Shown here: in pieces, positions 34,274-42,686 of the stretch
How the letters are laid out: the number at the start of each line of letters is the position of its first letter
How positions within the stretch are numbered: position 1 is the stretch's first letter
Assembly: GCF_900099935.1 (NCBI RefSeq)
Contig: NZ_FNEK01000020.1
Span: forward strand, 24,292 to 88,291
Origin: Aliiruegeria lutimaris
GTDB taxonomy: Bacteria; Pseudomonadota; Alphaproteobacteria; Rhodobacterales; Rhodobacteraceae
Direction: 5' to 3'
DNA length: 64,000 bases
Position numbers and translations under genes: made by a program
The notes under the pieces: model-generated
What the model saw: the letters and a program-made list of their open reading frames with translations, nothing else
Database searches by the model: none
Told to the model about the DNA's origin: nothing

Positions 34274-35083
34274 TCAATCCTTCCGGTGCCGGGCCAACCA
34301 GGCCTCCCAGAGATCGGGCCGTCGTTCCTGCGTCAACGCCTTGGCCTGTTCGCGCCGCCATTCCTCGATCCGCGCGTGATGGCCGGAGAGCAAAACCTCC
34401 GGCACCGTGCGCCCTTGCCAGTCATTCGGACGGGTGAATTGCGGGTGCTCCAGCAAGCCGTCCGAAAAGCTCTCCTCCTCGGTCGAGGCTTGGTTGCCCA
34501 GAACGCCGGGAAGCAGCCGCACGGTGGCGTCGATCATCGCCTGTGCGGCAATCTCACCGCCGGTCAGCACGAAATCTCCCAGCGAGACTTCCTCGACTTC
34601 GTAGGCATCCAGAACCCGCTGGTCCACACCCTCGAACCGGCCACAGAGCATGGTTATCCCTTCGGTCGCGGCCCAGCGGCGGGCGGTGGCCTGATCGAAG
34701 CGGCGCCCGCGCGGGCTCAGGTAGACCACCGGCCAGCGGGCCCGGTCGCGGGGCGTGTCGCGGGCAGCCTCATTCAGCGCCTTGGCCACGACATCGGGGC
34801 GCAGCACCATGCCGGCGCCGCCTCCCGTGGGCGTGTCGTCCACGTTGCGGTGCCGGCCCTCGCCAAAGGGACGAAGGTCGATCGTTTTCAGCGCCCAGAG
34901 GCCGTCCTGCAGCGCCTTGCCGGTCAGGCTCTCGCCGAGCACACCGGGAAAGGCGCCGGGAAAAAGCGTGATGATCTTGGCGCACCACGCACCCTGCAGG
35001 CGCGGGTTGGGGTCCATCAGGTCGCGCGGGACGAGGCTGGCGCGGATCGACAGGCGTCCGTGGGATTTGGGCCCGTCAGTCAT
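34274..35083 (-). CDS. trmD: tRNA (guanine-N1)-methyltransferase
   Basis: 269 aa. SPOUT knot motifs: YLSPRGRRFDQ, LCGRFEGVDQRVLD and SLGDFVLTGGE. It methylates G37 of tRNAs using S-adenosylmethionine. The N-terminal 30 residues before AKIITLFPGAFPG are an extension relative to E. coli TrmD. ATG 35083 is taken; a GTG at 35092 overlapping the previous stop is also possible. It is tightly linked to the membrane protein gene upstream. Confidence 0.96.
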   Translation of the reverse strand: MTDGPKSHGRLSIRASLVPRDLMDPNPRLQGAWCAKIITLFPGAFPGVLGESLTGKALQDGLWALKTIDLRPFGEGRHRNVDDTPTGGGAGMVLRPDVVAKALNEAARDTPRDRARWPVVYLSPRGRRFDQATARRWAATEGITMLCGRFEGVDQRVLDAYEVEEVSLGDFVLTGGEIAAQAMIDATVRLLPGVLGNQASTEEESFSDGLLEHPQFTRPNDWQGRTVPEVLLSGHHARIEEWRREQAKALTQERRPDLWEAWLARHRKD

Positions 35084-35088
35084 GGCTC

Positions 35089-36009
35089 TCACTCATATCC
35101 ATTCATCATCCGTTCGAGATCTTCGCGCCGCTGCGCCAGCGAGACCAATGCCTCCGACAGATCGGGTTCCGCCGTGGCTATCTGGTCCGAGATCTCCAGC
35201 ATCCGCGAAATTTTGGGCAGGTCCCCGAGCAAATGCGGGGTTTCATTCAGCAGCGCCTCGGCCCGCGCGAGGAAATGCGCCAGCGTCACCACATCGGCCG
35301 CTTCGACAATCAGGTCGAAGAGCTGCGCCATGAAGTGCTGGGCATAAGCGGCTTCGGCGAAATCCGTGTCGAAGGCCAGCACAAGCGCCGCGTGCCGGTC
35401 CCGCCGGGCACCGGTCCGCCGTGCGCGTTGAAGCAGATCTGGGAACAGTAGCGAGGGGCTCACGGTTTCCGGCACCGGCAGCACGATCCGGGCCAGATCG
35501 TTTTGCGCGGCACCCTCGGCGGGCAGGGCATCGAGCCGTCCGAACATTTCCGCGATCTCCTCGACCGCCTCGGGCAGCGGAATTTGGTCGCGTTCGTCCA
35601 GAAGCACCTCCGCGTCGTCGGCAAATTCGTTCAGCTTCTTGAGCGCCTGTTCGACAATTGCCTCGGCCTCGGCTTCCGCGCGGGGACGCCAGAGGATGCG
35701 GCCAAGTGCGATACCGCCCAGTCCCAAAACGATCCATCCCATGAGCGGCGCGGTTGCCTCGATGCCGAGCAAGGCGCGAAGAAGGTGGCCAACCCCGAGA
35801 CAGGCCGAAGCAAGCGCGAAATGCACCATCAGCGTCGGCAGGACCATCGCCGGGCCATCGCGAAACGGCTCGAACTTCATCACGGCGACCCAGAGGAAGA
35901 ACAGAGCGGTAAAGGCCAGCACCGCGATATAGGGCGCGCCGGTCATCCCGGCGCCGATGGGGGCGGCATAGAAGAGCGCGCCGGCGATCCCCAGCCCCCA
36001 GTATTTCAT
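35089..36009 (-). CDS. membrane protein of unknown function in the rimM-trmD cluster
   Basis: 306 aa. Four hydrophobic segments in the first 110 residues (about 6-22, 27-45, 58-80, 89-108) are followed by a long, acidic, mainly helical cytosolic region with [16 protein letters not shown] and [20 protein letters not shown]. No family recognised. It starts in an ATGA overlap with rimM and ends next to trmD, so it is translated as part of the cluster. Confidence 0.7.
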   Translation of the reverse strand: MKYWGLGIAGALFYAAPIGAGMTGAPYIAVLAFTALFFLWVAVMKFEPFRDGPAMVLPTLMVHFALASACLGVGHLLRALLGIEATAPLMGWIVLGLGGIALGRILWRPRAEAEAEAIVEQALKKLNEFADDAEVLLDERDQIPLPEAVEEIAEMFGRLDALPAEGAAQNDLARIVLPVPETVSPSLLFPDLLQRARRTGARRDRHAALVLAFDTDFAEAAYAQHFMAQLFDLIVEAADVVTLAHFLARAEALLNETPHLLGDLPKISRMLEISDQIATAEPDLSEALVSLAQRREDLERMMNGYE

Positions 36010-36512
36010 TCGAAGAGGCCCTCGGGCGGATCGGCAACGATCCGGCCCGACGCGATATCGACCGTCGGAACGGCCTCGCGCGTGAAGGGCAGCAGAACGG
36101 TCGTCTTCAGCCCGGGGCCGTGGATCTCCAGCATGTCGCCGGCGCCGAATTCCTGCACCGCGCGCACCGTTCCCAGAAGGTTGCCGCCGGTGTCACGGAC
36201 CTCAAGTCCGATCAGGTCCGCATGGTAGAATTCGTCTTCCGGCAGTTCCGGCATCCGGTGCCGGTCGGCCATCAGGCGGACACCCTTGAGCGCGTCCGCC
36301 TGTTCCTTCGTCGCGATCCCGTTCAGGCGCACGGCAAGGCCGTTCTTCACGGGACGGGAGATCTCCACCGTGAAGGCGCGCGCGCCGTCTTCGGTGAAAA
36401 GCTCCCCGTAGGAAGCGATATCCTCGGGAATGGCGCAGAAGCTCTTGAGCCGCACCTCTCCCTTGACGCCGAATGCGCCCGCGATGGCGCCGACACAAAC
36501 ACGATCAGCCAT
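36006..36512 (-). CDS. rimM: ribosome maturation factor RimM
   Basis: 168 aa. N-terminal RimM barrel ([41 protein letters not shown]) and C-terminal PRC barrel ([35 protein letters not shown]). It assists 30S head assembly with S19. The start overlaps the end of a 50-aa membrane protein gene by 8 nt, and the stop overlaps the next gene (ATGA). Confidence 0.96.
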   Translation of the reverse strand: MADRVCVGAIAGAFGVKGEVRLKSFCAIPEDIASYGELFTEDGARAFTVEISRPVKNGLAVRLNGIATKEQADALKGVRLMADRHRMPELPEDEFYHADLIGLEVRDTGGNLLGTVRAVQEFGAGDMLEIHGPGLKTTVLLPFTREAVPTVDIASGRIVADPPEGLFE

Positions 36513-36657
36513 CTCGCATCACTCCCTCGCACAGGCCGCGCGCACCGATCCGGCCACCGGCATCGAGGCAGCGGTCGTCCATGACGATCCGATGCGCCTC
36601 GATCCCGCACCAGAGGCCAACGCCGAAAAGCGTGCCCCAGATGGCCAGCCGGATCAT
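36505..36657 (-). CDS. 50-aa membrane protein upstream of rimM
   Basis: The minus strand reads [20 protein letters not shown] then [20 protein letters not shown] and [10 protein letters not shown] before TGA. One N-terminal membrane helix is followed by a short domain with two cysteines, probably in the periplasm. The stop overlaps the rimM start by 8 nt, and the start lies 24 nt after rpsP, so it fits exactly as a coupled member of the operon. The family is not recognised. Confidence 0.65.
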   Translation of the reverse strand: MIRLAIWGTLFGVGLWCGIEAHRIVMDDRCLDAGGRIGARGLCEGVMRDG

Positions 36658-36681
36658 GCTCGCAGAGCCTTGACGTGCCGA

Positions 36682-37080
36682 TTACTCGGCAGTGGTTTCC
36701 TCGGCAGGAGCCGCGGTTTCGGCGGCAGCGGCCTCGGCAGCTTCGGCGGCCTTGGCGGCTTTCTCTTCAGCGCGCTCGACGGCTTTCTTGCCAGGCTTCG
36801 CCTTGTTGGGGTTGTTGCGCTCGGACTTCTCGCGAATGCCGGCGGCTTCGAGGAAGCGCACGATGCGGTCGGTCGGCTGCGCGCCCTGGTCGAGCCAGTA
36901 CTGAACGCGCTCGATGTCCATCTTCACGCGATCCTCGGAATCCTTCGGCAGGAGCGGGTTGTAGGTGCCCAGCTTCTCGATGAAGCGGCCATCGCGAGCC
37001 ATGCGCGAGTCGGCGGCGACGATGGAGTAGTAGGGGCGCTTCTTGGAGCCGCCACGGGCGAGACGGATTTTCATGGCCAT
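36682..37080 (-). CDS. rpsP: 30S ribosomal protein S16
   Basis: 132 aa. The core is standard: [33 protein letters not shown] and [13 protein letters not shown]. Beyond about residue 85 there is a Lys/Ala/Glu-rich low-complexity tail common in alphaproteobacteria. GGAG precedes the ATG by 9 nt. First ribosomal gene of the cluster. Confidence 0.97.
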   Translation of the reverse strand: MAMKIRLARGGSKKRPYYSIVAADSRMARDGRFIEKLGTYNPLLPKDSEDRVKMDIERVQYWLDQGAQPTDRIVRFLEAAGIREKSERNNPNKAKPGKKAVERAEEKAAKAAEAAEAAAAETAAPAEETTAE

Positions 37081-37128
37081 TGTTGTTTTCTCCTTTGAAT
37101 GGCTTTGATTTGGTCGGTTAACCGACTG

Positions 37129-37431
37129 TCATTCCTGGTGTTTCTTGTGATGACGGATGACTTCCTGAATGATGAAGTTCAGGAAAGCCTTGGCGAAATC
37201 GGGGTCCAGGTCGGCCTCTTTCGCCAGATCTTCGAGCCGTTCGATCTGCGCGGCCTCGCGCGAGGGATCGGACGGGGGAAGGTCGTGTTCGGCCTTGAGC
37301 TTGCCCACGGCCTGGGTGTGGGCAAAGCGCTCGGCCAGCGTGTAGACGAGGATCGCATCGAGCCGGTCGATGCTGTTGCGGTGCTCTTTGAGCAACTCCG
37401 CAGCCTTTGCAACGGCATCAGTCAATGGCAT
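37129..37431 (-). CDS. chorismate mutase (AroQ type)
   Basis: 100 aa, all-helical. Features: HRNSIDRLDAILVYTLAERF (active-site Arg region), VGKLKAEHDLPP with the active-site Lys, and REAAQIERLEDLAKE. It converts chorismate to prephenate for Phe/Tyr synthesis. The ATG at 37431 has AAAGGA just upstream. It overlaps the end of the GNAT gene by 14 nt. Confidence 0.9.
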   Translation of the reverse strand: MPLTDAVAKAAELLKEHRNSIDRLDAILVYTLAERFAHTQAVGKLKAEHDLPPSDPSREAAQIERLEDLAKEADLDPDFAKAFLNFIIQEVIRHHKKHQE

Positions 37432-38023
37432 ATCCTTTCGGCTTGAAAAGCGGGTCGTAATAGGAGCGGATTTCCATCTCGATCCCATCGCGCAACTGGC
37501 CATTCTTGAGGCGTTGCGGCGAGGGGTGGCGATAGACCACGTCATTACCGTCGATCGAGGTCGCTTCCTTGTCCTTCACGGCGCCGAGCCGCTCGGCCAG
37601 CCGGATAGAGTCGAGATCCTTCGGGTCGAGATAGGAAACGGCGGTTTCCCAGCCGGCCTTCTCGTAAAAATACTTCCGCGCCAGGTGCGTCGCCTCCAGG
37701 GCGTAGCCATTCCCAGTCGCTTCCGGCCAGATGAACCAGGCGATCTCGCGCTCTGGCCATTTCGGCGGGAACCAGCCGCCGGCCATGCCGAGCGTCTCGT
37801 CTGTCTCGCGCAGGTGGATCATCCACATGCCGAAACCCCGAATCTCCCAATGGCCGATTTCGGCGGCATAGAGCATCCAGATCTCGTAGGTGTTGAGCGG
37901 GCCGCCCATGAAGCGCGAGCGATAGGAGGAAAAGGTCGAACGAAAGTTCGGGTAGTCCCCGGGCTCGGGGCCACGCAGGACGAGGCGTTCGGATTCAAGT
38001 ACAGGAATGTCGCGATGACCCAT
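37418..38023 (-). CDS. GNAT family N-acetyltransferase
   Basis: 201 aa of the RimJ/RimL type: ESERLVLRGPEPGDYPNFRS at the N-terminus, then WFIWPEATGNGYALEATHLA as the acetyl-CoA loop and LDPKDLDSIRLAERLGAV. The ATG at 38023 has GGGGGAGG upstream. It acetylates an unknown amine, possibly a ribosomal or metabolic protein N-terminus. Third gene in a run of GNAT genes downstream of ffh. Confidence 0.9.
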   Translation of the reverse strand: MGHRDIPVLESERLVLRGPEPGDYPNFRSTFSSYRSRFMGGPLNTYEIWMLYAAEIGHWEIRGFGMWMIHLRETDETLGMAGGWFPPKWPEREIAWFIWPEATGNGYALEATHLARKYFYEKAGWETAVSYLDPKDLDSIRLAERLGAVKDKEATSIDGNDVVYRHPSPQRLKNGQLRDGIEMEIRSYYDPLFKPKGYAID

Positions 38024-38099
38024 CAGGCGCCTCCCCCGGCATGACGGTAAACGTGGACTTTGCTCGGGTACCTTTCGAGCGGCGAGATAGAGAAAGAGG

Positions 38100-39197
38100 T
38101 CATGCATAGGCCTCCGGGCTGCCATCGGAATCCGGGGCGGGGTGGCGGAAGGCGACGGAGTTGTCTCCCATGGCCGGCGGCTGCGCCTGCGGGTCGCGCA
38201 CCGCGCCAAGGCGAATGGAGACGGCAATGGAGCGGGCATTCTCCGGCGCGCTGTAGCTGACGAGTGTTTCCAGCCCGGCGCTTTCATAGGCGAAGTTGCG
38301 CAGGGCAAACCCGGCCTCGGTTGCAAATCCCTTGCCTTCATTTCCGTCGAAAAGGAACCAGCCAAGCACGGGCTCGGGGAAGCGGTACCCGGAGGTGATC
38401 GCCACCTGCCCGATCAGCCGCCGCTTGTGCTCGATCATCAGGCCGCCATAGCCGAAAAGCGACCAATGGGCGATGTCATTGGTGAACCACTGCCATGCGG
38501 TCTCGATGGAATGCGGGCCGTGGATGTGCCGGGCACGGTCCGACGCGAGAAAGGCCGCATAGGGTTCGAAATCTTCAATCCGGTAAGGACGAAGGGTCAG
38601 CCGCCGTGTTTTCAGCGTCGGCGCGGCCGGCTTGCGGGGTTTGGCGATCTTGCGGCGTGCGGGCGAAGGTACGAAGGTGCCCGAAAGCTCCTCGGGGGAG
38701 GGGTGGCGCCAGGCGTCATGCCCGTCCAGGGACGCGGGCGCGTGGACGGTCGGGTCGATCCGGGCGCCGAGCTTGCGGGCCATGCGCACGGCATGAGTGT
38801 TCTCGGCATGGATATAGGTCACCGCCGAAGTCCAGCCGAGCGCGGAATAGGCATGCGCGCGGGCTGCGGCCACGGATTCCAGCCCGTAACCGTTGCCTAC
38901 CGCGTCGCGGGTCCAGAGCTGGCCTGTCAGTTCCGGCTCGGGATAGGAATCCGGCCAATGCGGGCCGACAAGCCCGATCGCGCCGGGCTGTTCCTTCAGT
39001 TCCACGACGAAACGGCCATAGCCGTTCTTTTCCCAATGCCCAAGAATGCGCTGGTACCGCCGCCGCGCGCCATCGGCCTGCATGACAGGGCCGTGCGTAG
39101 CGCGCCAGTTGGACGCGTAATAGGCGATATAGGCCGCCGCGTCCTCCGGCGTGGGGCGGCGCAGGATGAGCCGGTCCGTCTCGAGGCGTTCGATCAT
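38100..39197 (-). CDS. tandem two-domain GNAT acetyltransferase
   Basis: 365 aa with two complete GNAT domains. Domain 1 (about 1-165): IERLETDRLILRRPTPED, ELTGQLWTRDAVGNGYGLES, HAENTHAVRMARKLGA. Domain 2 (about 185-350): LKTRRLTLRPYRIEDFEP, GWFLFDGNEGKGFATEAGFA, ENARSIAVSIRLGAV. Between them is a basic Pro/Lys linker. The start at 39197 overlaps the previous GNAT stop (ATGA). Fusion and tandem duplication are evident; substrates unknown. Confidence 0.88.
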   Translation of the reverse strand: MIERLETDRLILRRPTPEDAAAYIAYYASNWRATHGPVMQADGARRRYQRILGHWEKNGYGRFVVELKEQPGAIGLVGPHWPDSYPEPELTGQLWTRDAVGNGYGLESVAAARAHAYSALGWTSAVTYIHAENTHAVRMARKLGARIDPTVHAPASLDGHDAWRHPSPEELSGTFVPSPARRKIAKPRKPAAPTLKTRRLTLRPYRIEDFEPYAAFLASDRARHIHGPHSIETAWQWFTNDIAHWSLFGYGGLMIEHKRRLIGQVAITSGYRFPEPVLGWFLFDGNEGKGFATEAGFALRNFAYESAGLETLVSYSAPENARSIAVSIRLGAVRDPQAQPPAMGDNSVAFRHPAPDSDGSPEAYA

Positions 39198-39715
39198 GCC
39201 GCCCGCCTCCAGTTGCCCCGGCGAACGGGGTGGCGGAAGGTTAGCGCCTCGGCCGGGCCGTCTGCGAACGGATCTGCGATCGCGCCAGTGGTCCGGACCA
39301 GCGCGGCCGCGCGGCGATCCTCCGGCATGATATGACTGACGATCTCGGTCCAGCCGATGACCCGCTCGGCAAAGTGATGCGCCCGGCGCAGCGCCTCGGG
39401 CGCAAGGCTGTCGGCATCGGCGGTGTCGAGGAACAAAAAGCCCAGCTCCGGCTGCTGCCAGCCGGTGGCCTTCCACGGCCCCACAAGCCCGATGGGCTCG
39501 TCGCATCCCTTGGGCACCGCCGCGAAGAGGCCAAGCCCACACAGGTCCCAGTGGCAGACGATGGCCACGACCTGCTCCAGCGCGCGGCTGCCCGCCAGCG
39601 GCGCGGTTGCCACGTGTTTCTGCCCGGCCTTCAGGCGCGCAAAGACCGTGCCGATATCCGAACGGGTCGGACGGCGAAGGAACAGGCGCTTTGTTTCGAG
39701 GACGGGCGTACGCAT
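39194..39715 (-). CDS. GNAT family N-acetyltransferase
   Basis: 173 aa. VLETKRLFLRRPTRSDIGTV at the N-terminus and FLFLDTADADSLAPEALRRA in place of the usual loop, then IMPEDRRAAALVRTTGAI. The acetyl-CoA pyrophosphate loop is less canonical (lacks the GNGYG type sequence seen in the neighbours), so activity may differ. The start lies 4 nt after the ffh stop, and its own stop overlaps the next gene. Confidence 0.83.
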   Translation of the reverse strand: MRTPVLETKRLFLRRPTRSDIGTVFARLKAGQKHVATAPLAGSRALEQVVAIVCHWDLCGLGLFAAVPKGCDEPIGLVGPWKATGWQQPELGFLFLDTADADSLAPEALRRAHHFAERVIGWTEIVSHIMPEDRRAAALVRTTGAIADPFADGPAEALTFRHPVRRGNWRRAA

Positions 39716-39719
39716 GGGA

Positions 39720-41237
39720 TTACTTCTTCTTTCCGAAGCCGGTGAGACCGGCCGGCAGGCTGCCGCCGCCAAGCCCCGGCAGTCCGCCGCCGAAGCCACC
39801 GGTGTTCATCCCGCCAAGCGCCTTGGCGGCCTTGTCCATGTCGGCCTGGGAGACATTGCCGAGCTGCTTGGCGAGGTCCTCCTCGCTGGCGCCCTTGCCG
39901 AACATCGAGCCCATGGCCTGTTTCAGCAGGCCCTTCTTGCCCATCTTCTTCATCATGTCGGCCATCTGGCGGTGCTGTTTCAGCAACTTGTTCAGCTCGC
40001 TGACCTCCAGCCCCGCGCCCTTGGAAATCCGCTTCTTGCGGCTGGCCTGCAGGATCTGCGGCGCGGCGCGCTCCTTCTTGGTCATCGACTGGATGAGCGC
40101 GATCTGCCGGCGCAGGATCGAGTCGTCGAAACCCGCCTCGGCCACCTGGTTCTTCATCTTGGCCATGCCGGGCATCATGCCCATGACGCCCTCGACGCCG
40201 CCCATCTTGAGCATCTGCTCAAGCTGGCTGCGCAGGTCGTTCATGTTGAACTGACCCTTCTGGAAGCGCCGCATCATGCGCTCGGCCTGCTCGATCTCGA
40301 GCGTCTCCTGCGCCTTCTCAACGAGCGAGACGATGTCGCCCATGCCGAGGATCCGGCCCGCGATCCGCTCGGGGTGGAACTCCTCCAGCGCGTCCATCTT
40401 CTCGCCGAGACCGACGAACTTGATCGGCTGGCCGGTCACGAAGCGCATGGAGAGCGCCGCACCACCGCGTCCGTCACCATCCATCCGGGTGAGAACCACG
40501 CCGGAGATGCCGATCCGTTCGTCGAAATTCTTCGCCGTGTGCACGGCGTCCTGGCCGGTCAGGCCGTCGACCACCAGCAGCGTCTCGCGCGGCGAAGTCA
40601 CGTCACGCACCGACTCGACCTCGGCCATCAGCGCATCGTCGATCGACAGCCGGCCGGCGGTATCGAGCATGTAGACGTCATAGCCGCCGAACGTCGCCTG
40701 CTGCTTGGCGCGCTTGGCGATCTCGACGGGGCTCTGCCCCTTGACGATGGGCAGCGTGTCCACGCCCACCTGCCGGCCGAGGATCTCCAGTTGTTCCATG
40801 GCGGCCGGGCGGTTCACGTCGAGCGAGGCCATCAACACCCGCTTGCCGTTCTTCTCGGTCAGGCGCTTGGCGAGCTTGGCGGTGGTGGTGGTTTTGCCCG
40901 AGCCCTGCAGGCCGACCATCAGGATCGGCGCGGGCGGGTTGTCGACCTTCAGGTCGCCGGGCGTCTCGTTGTTGCCGGCCAGGAAATGGACCAGCTCGTC
41001 ATGAACGATCTTGACGACCTGCTGGCCTGGCGTGACCGATTTCGTCACCGACTGTCCGGTCGCCTTTTTCTGCACCGCCTTGATGAATTCGCGCGCAACC
41101 GGTAGCGAGACGTCCGCCTCGAGCAGGGCCACGCGCACTTCGCGCAGCGCTGTCTTGACGTCATCCTCCGACAGGGCACCCTGCTTGGTCAGCCGATCGA
41201 AGACACCTGAGAGGCGCTCTGAAAGATTCTCGAACAT
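39720..41237 (-). CDS. ffh: signal recognition particle protein Ffh
   Basis: 505 aa. N domain, then GTPase G domain with GLQGSGKTTTTAKLAKRL, DTAGRLSIDDALM and TRMDGDGRGGAALS, then a methionine-rich M domain (MLKMGGVEGVMGMMPGMAKM) that binds 4.5S RNA and signal sequences. It ends in a Gly-rich tail. It targets nascent membrane proteins. First gene of the long minus-strand series leading to rpmE. Confidence 0.98.
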   Translation of the reverse strand: MFENLSERLSGVFDRLTKQGALSEDDVKTALREVRVALLEADVSLPVAREFIKAVQKKATGQSVTKSVTPGQQVVKIVHDELVHFLAGNNETPGDLKVDNPPAPILMVGLQGSGKTTTTAKLAKRLTEKNGKRVLMASLDVNRPAAMEQLEILGRQVGVDTLPIVKGQSPVEIAKRAKQQATFGGYDVYMLDTAGRLSIDDALMAEVESVRDVTSPRETLLVVDGLTGQDAVHTAKNFDERIGISGVVLTRMDGDGRGGAALSMRFVTGQPIKFVGLGEKMDALEEFHPERIAGRILGMGDIVSLVEKAQETLEIEQAERMMRRFQKGQFNMNDLRSQLEQMLKMGGVEGVMGMMPGMAKMKNQVAEAGFDDSILRRQIALIQSMTKKERAAPQILQASRKKRISKGAGLEVSELNKLLKQHRQMADMMKKMGKKGLLKQAMGSMFGKGASEEDLAKQLGNVSQADMDKAAKALGGMNTGGFGGGLPGLGGGSLPAGLTGFGKKK

Positions 41238-41611
41238 GCCTCGGCCCTCCTATGGCCATTCCAGTCAACATGCCGCCCCCATATGGGAAACCGGCGCCCA
41301 AACGACAATCGCACCAGTGGGCGCAACGCGCTGACTGGTGGCGATCCTCCATAAAAGGAGGACCGGAAGCTCGCACTTCCGGGTGTTGCGCCAGTCCTTA
41401 CGGCAGACAGGCGTCCGGAGTCAAGGCGATGAAACGAAGAACGCCTCGCCGGAAACCCGGACGAGGCGCCTTCACCTTTCGCGGCCATCGGCTCTTCAGC
41501 CTGAACCGCAGATCCCATCTGGAGACCGAATGGTTTCATCTTTCCTAAAATACCTCCGCCGGAAGCACCGCGCGGTTGCGCGCGGTTTCTGGCCAGGTAT
41601 TTCCGTCAGGC
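41238..41611. other. spacer between azoR and ffh
   Basis: This 374-nt spacer contains an azoR-oriented hairpin terminator (41432-41468) and presumably the ffh promoter. A short stretch near 41545-41570 (ACCTCCGCCGGAAGCACCG) resembles the end module of the dispersed repeat, suggesting a truncated copy. No gene is supported. Confidence 0.5.
41432..41468 (-). terminator. hairpin terminator after azoR
   Basis: On the minus strand GCCTCGTCCGG, a GTTT loop and CCGGCGAGGC form a strong stem, followed by GTTCTTCGTTTC. Confidence 0.6.
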
Positions 41612-42202
41612 TCAGGCGGCCAGGGTGGCGACCTGCTCCTTCGCGGACTTAAGCGTACCTTCGACATCGAAGGCCAGCCTGTCGGCGCGCACCAACTCGA
41701 CATCGGTCATGCCCATGAAGCCCAGCACATGGCGCAAATAGGGTGTTGCAAAGTCGATAGCGGAGTTCGCTTCGGTGCCGCCGGAGGCCATCGCGATAAT
41801 CACCCGCTTGCCGGTGAGCAGGCCCTCGGGGCCAGCCTCGGAGTATTTGAACGTTTCTCCGGCGCGGACGACCAGGTCGATCCAGGCCTTGAGCGAGGCC
41901 GGCAGGCCGAAATTGTAGACCGGCAGACCGATAACGATCACGTCCGCTTGCCGAAGTTCGTCAATCAGCGTGTTGGAGAGCGCCAGCATCTCGCGCTGCG
42001 TCTCCGACACCTCGGCTTCGGTCGCACCCTTGGTGACGGTCACGAAACCCTCGTCGATCTGTGGAAGCGGCGCAGTGGCGAGGTCACGGGCGATGATCTT
42101 CGCACCGTCGAATTTTTCAGTGATCTGTGTCGTCAGATCGCGGCTGATGGAGGCTGTCAGGCGGGCGGAGCTATCGATCTTGAGGATGGTCGGGGCGGTC
42201 AT
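41612..42202 (-). CDS. azoR: FMN-dependent NADH-azoreductase
   Basis: 196 aa flavodoxin-like fold: KIDSSARLTASISRDLTTQI at the N-terminus (FMN phosphate loop), VIGLPVYNFGLPASLKAWID (conserved PxYNF...LK core) and AMASGGTEANS. It reduces azo and quinone compounds with NADH. A structured terminator follows. The long upstream gap carries no recognisable divergent regulator. Confidence 0.92.
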   Translation of the reverse strand: MTAPTILKIDSSARLTASISRDLTTQITEKFDGAKIIARDLATAPLPQIDEGFVTVTKGATEAEVSETQREMLALSNTLIDELRQADVIVIGLPVYNFGLPASLKAWIDLVVRAGETFKYSEAGPEGLLTGKRVIIAMASGGTEANSAIDFATPYLRHVLGFMGMTDVELVRADRLAFDVEGTLKSAKEQVATLAA

Positions 42203-42686
42203 TTCGAGTTCCTTGCATTAGTTGAACGGCTTGCCCCTGAAGATGCTGATGTTCGACTGTGTCGTCAATTTTGGCAATTTGAATAGGATCTGTGAAAATA
42301 TGCACATTGAAAATAGAAGTTTCCGTCAGTGCGCCGGAAACCCCGTGCCTTGGCAGTTTCCGGGCGGCCCCGATCAGGCGGAGCCACTGTCCAGAATATA
42401 TATATTTGACATGGGACAGGGCGGGGGGTACGCGGCATCCATCCCGCACGAGCGTTCCCGAACGCCCCTTTGACCTTGTTTCGCTCTTCGAACGATTTTC
42501 GAGTTCCTGTCGAGGCATCGCCATTGGCGGGAAGGGGTTTGGGTTTCGACCAATGCCCCGCCGGGAGGAGATAGGACCGACCCAACCCTTTCAGGGCCGG
42601 TGAGACGAGACATTGCTCTATCGCGACGGCGACCGCCGACTTTTTGCCGACGATCCCGCCGCTTCCTGAAGACAGGTGCGGCTGAA
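42203..42686. other. 484-nt intergenic region between azoR and the SulP gene
   Basis: The first 220 nt are AT-rich, with an AT tract AATATATATATTT near 42395, and probably contain both divergent promoters. No reading frame in it has a recognisable product, although an azoreductase regulator is often found at such a place. The remainder is GC-rich leader of the SulP gene. Confidence 0.5.

Noticed and set aside
41252..41548. 98-codon frame between azoR and ffh
   Set aside because: It runs through a clear hairpin terminator and has shadow-like composition.
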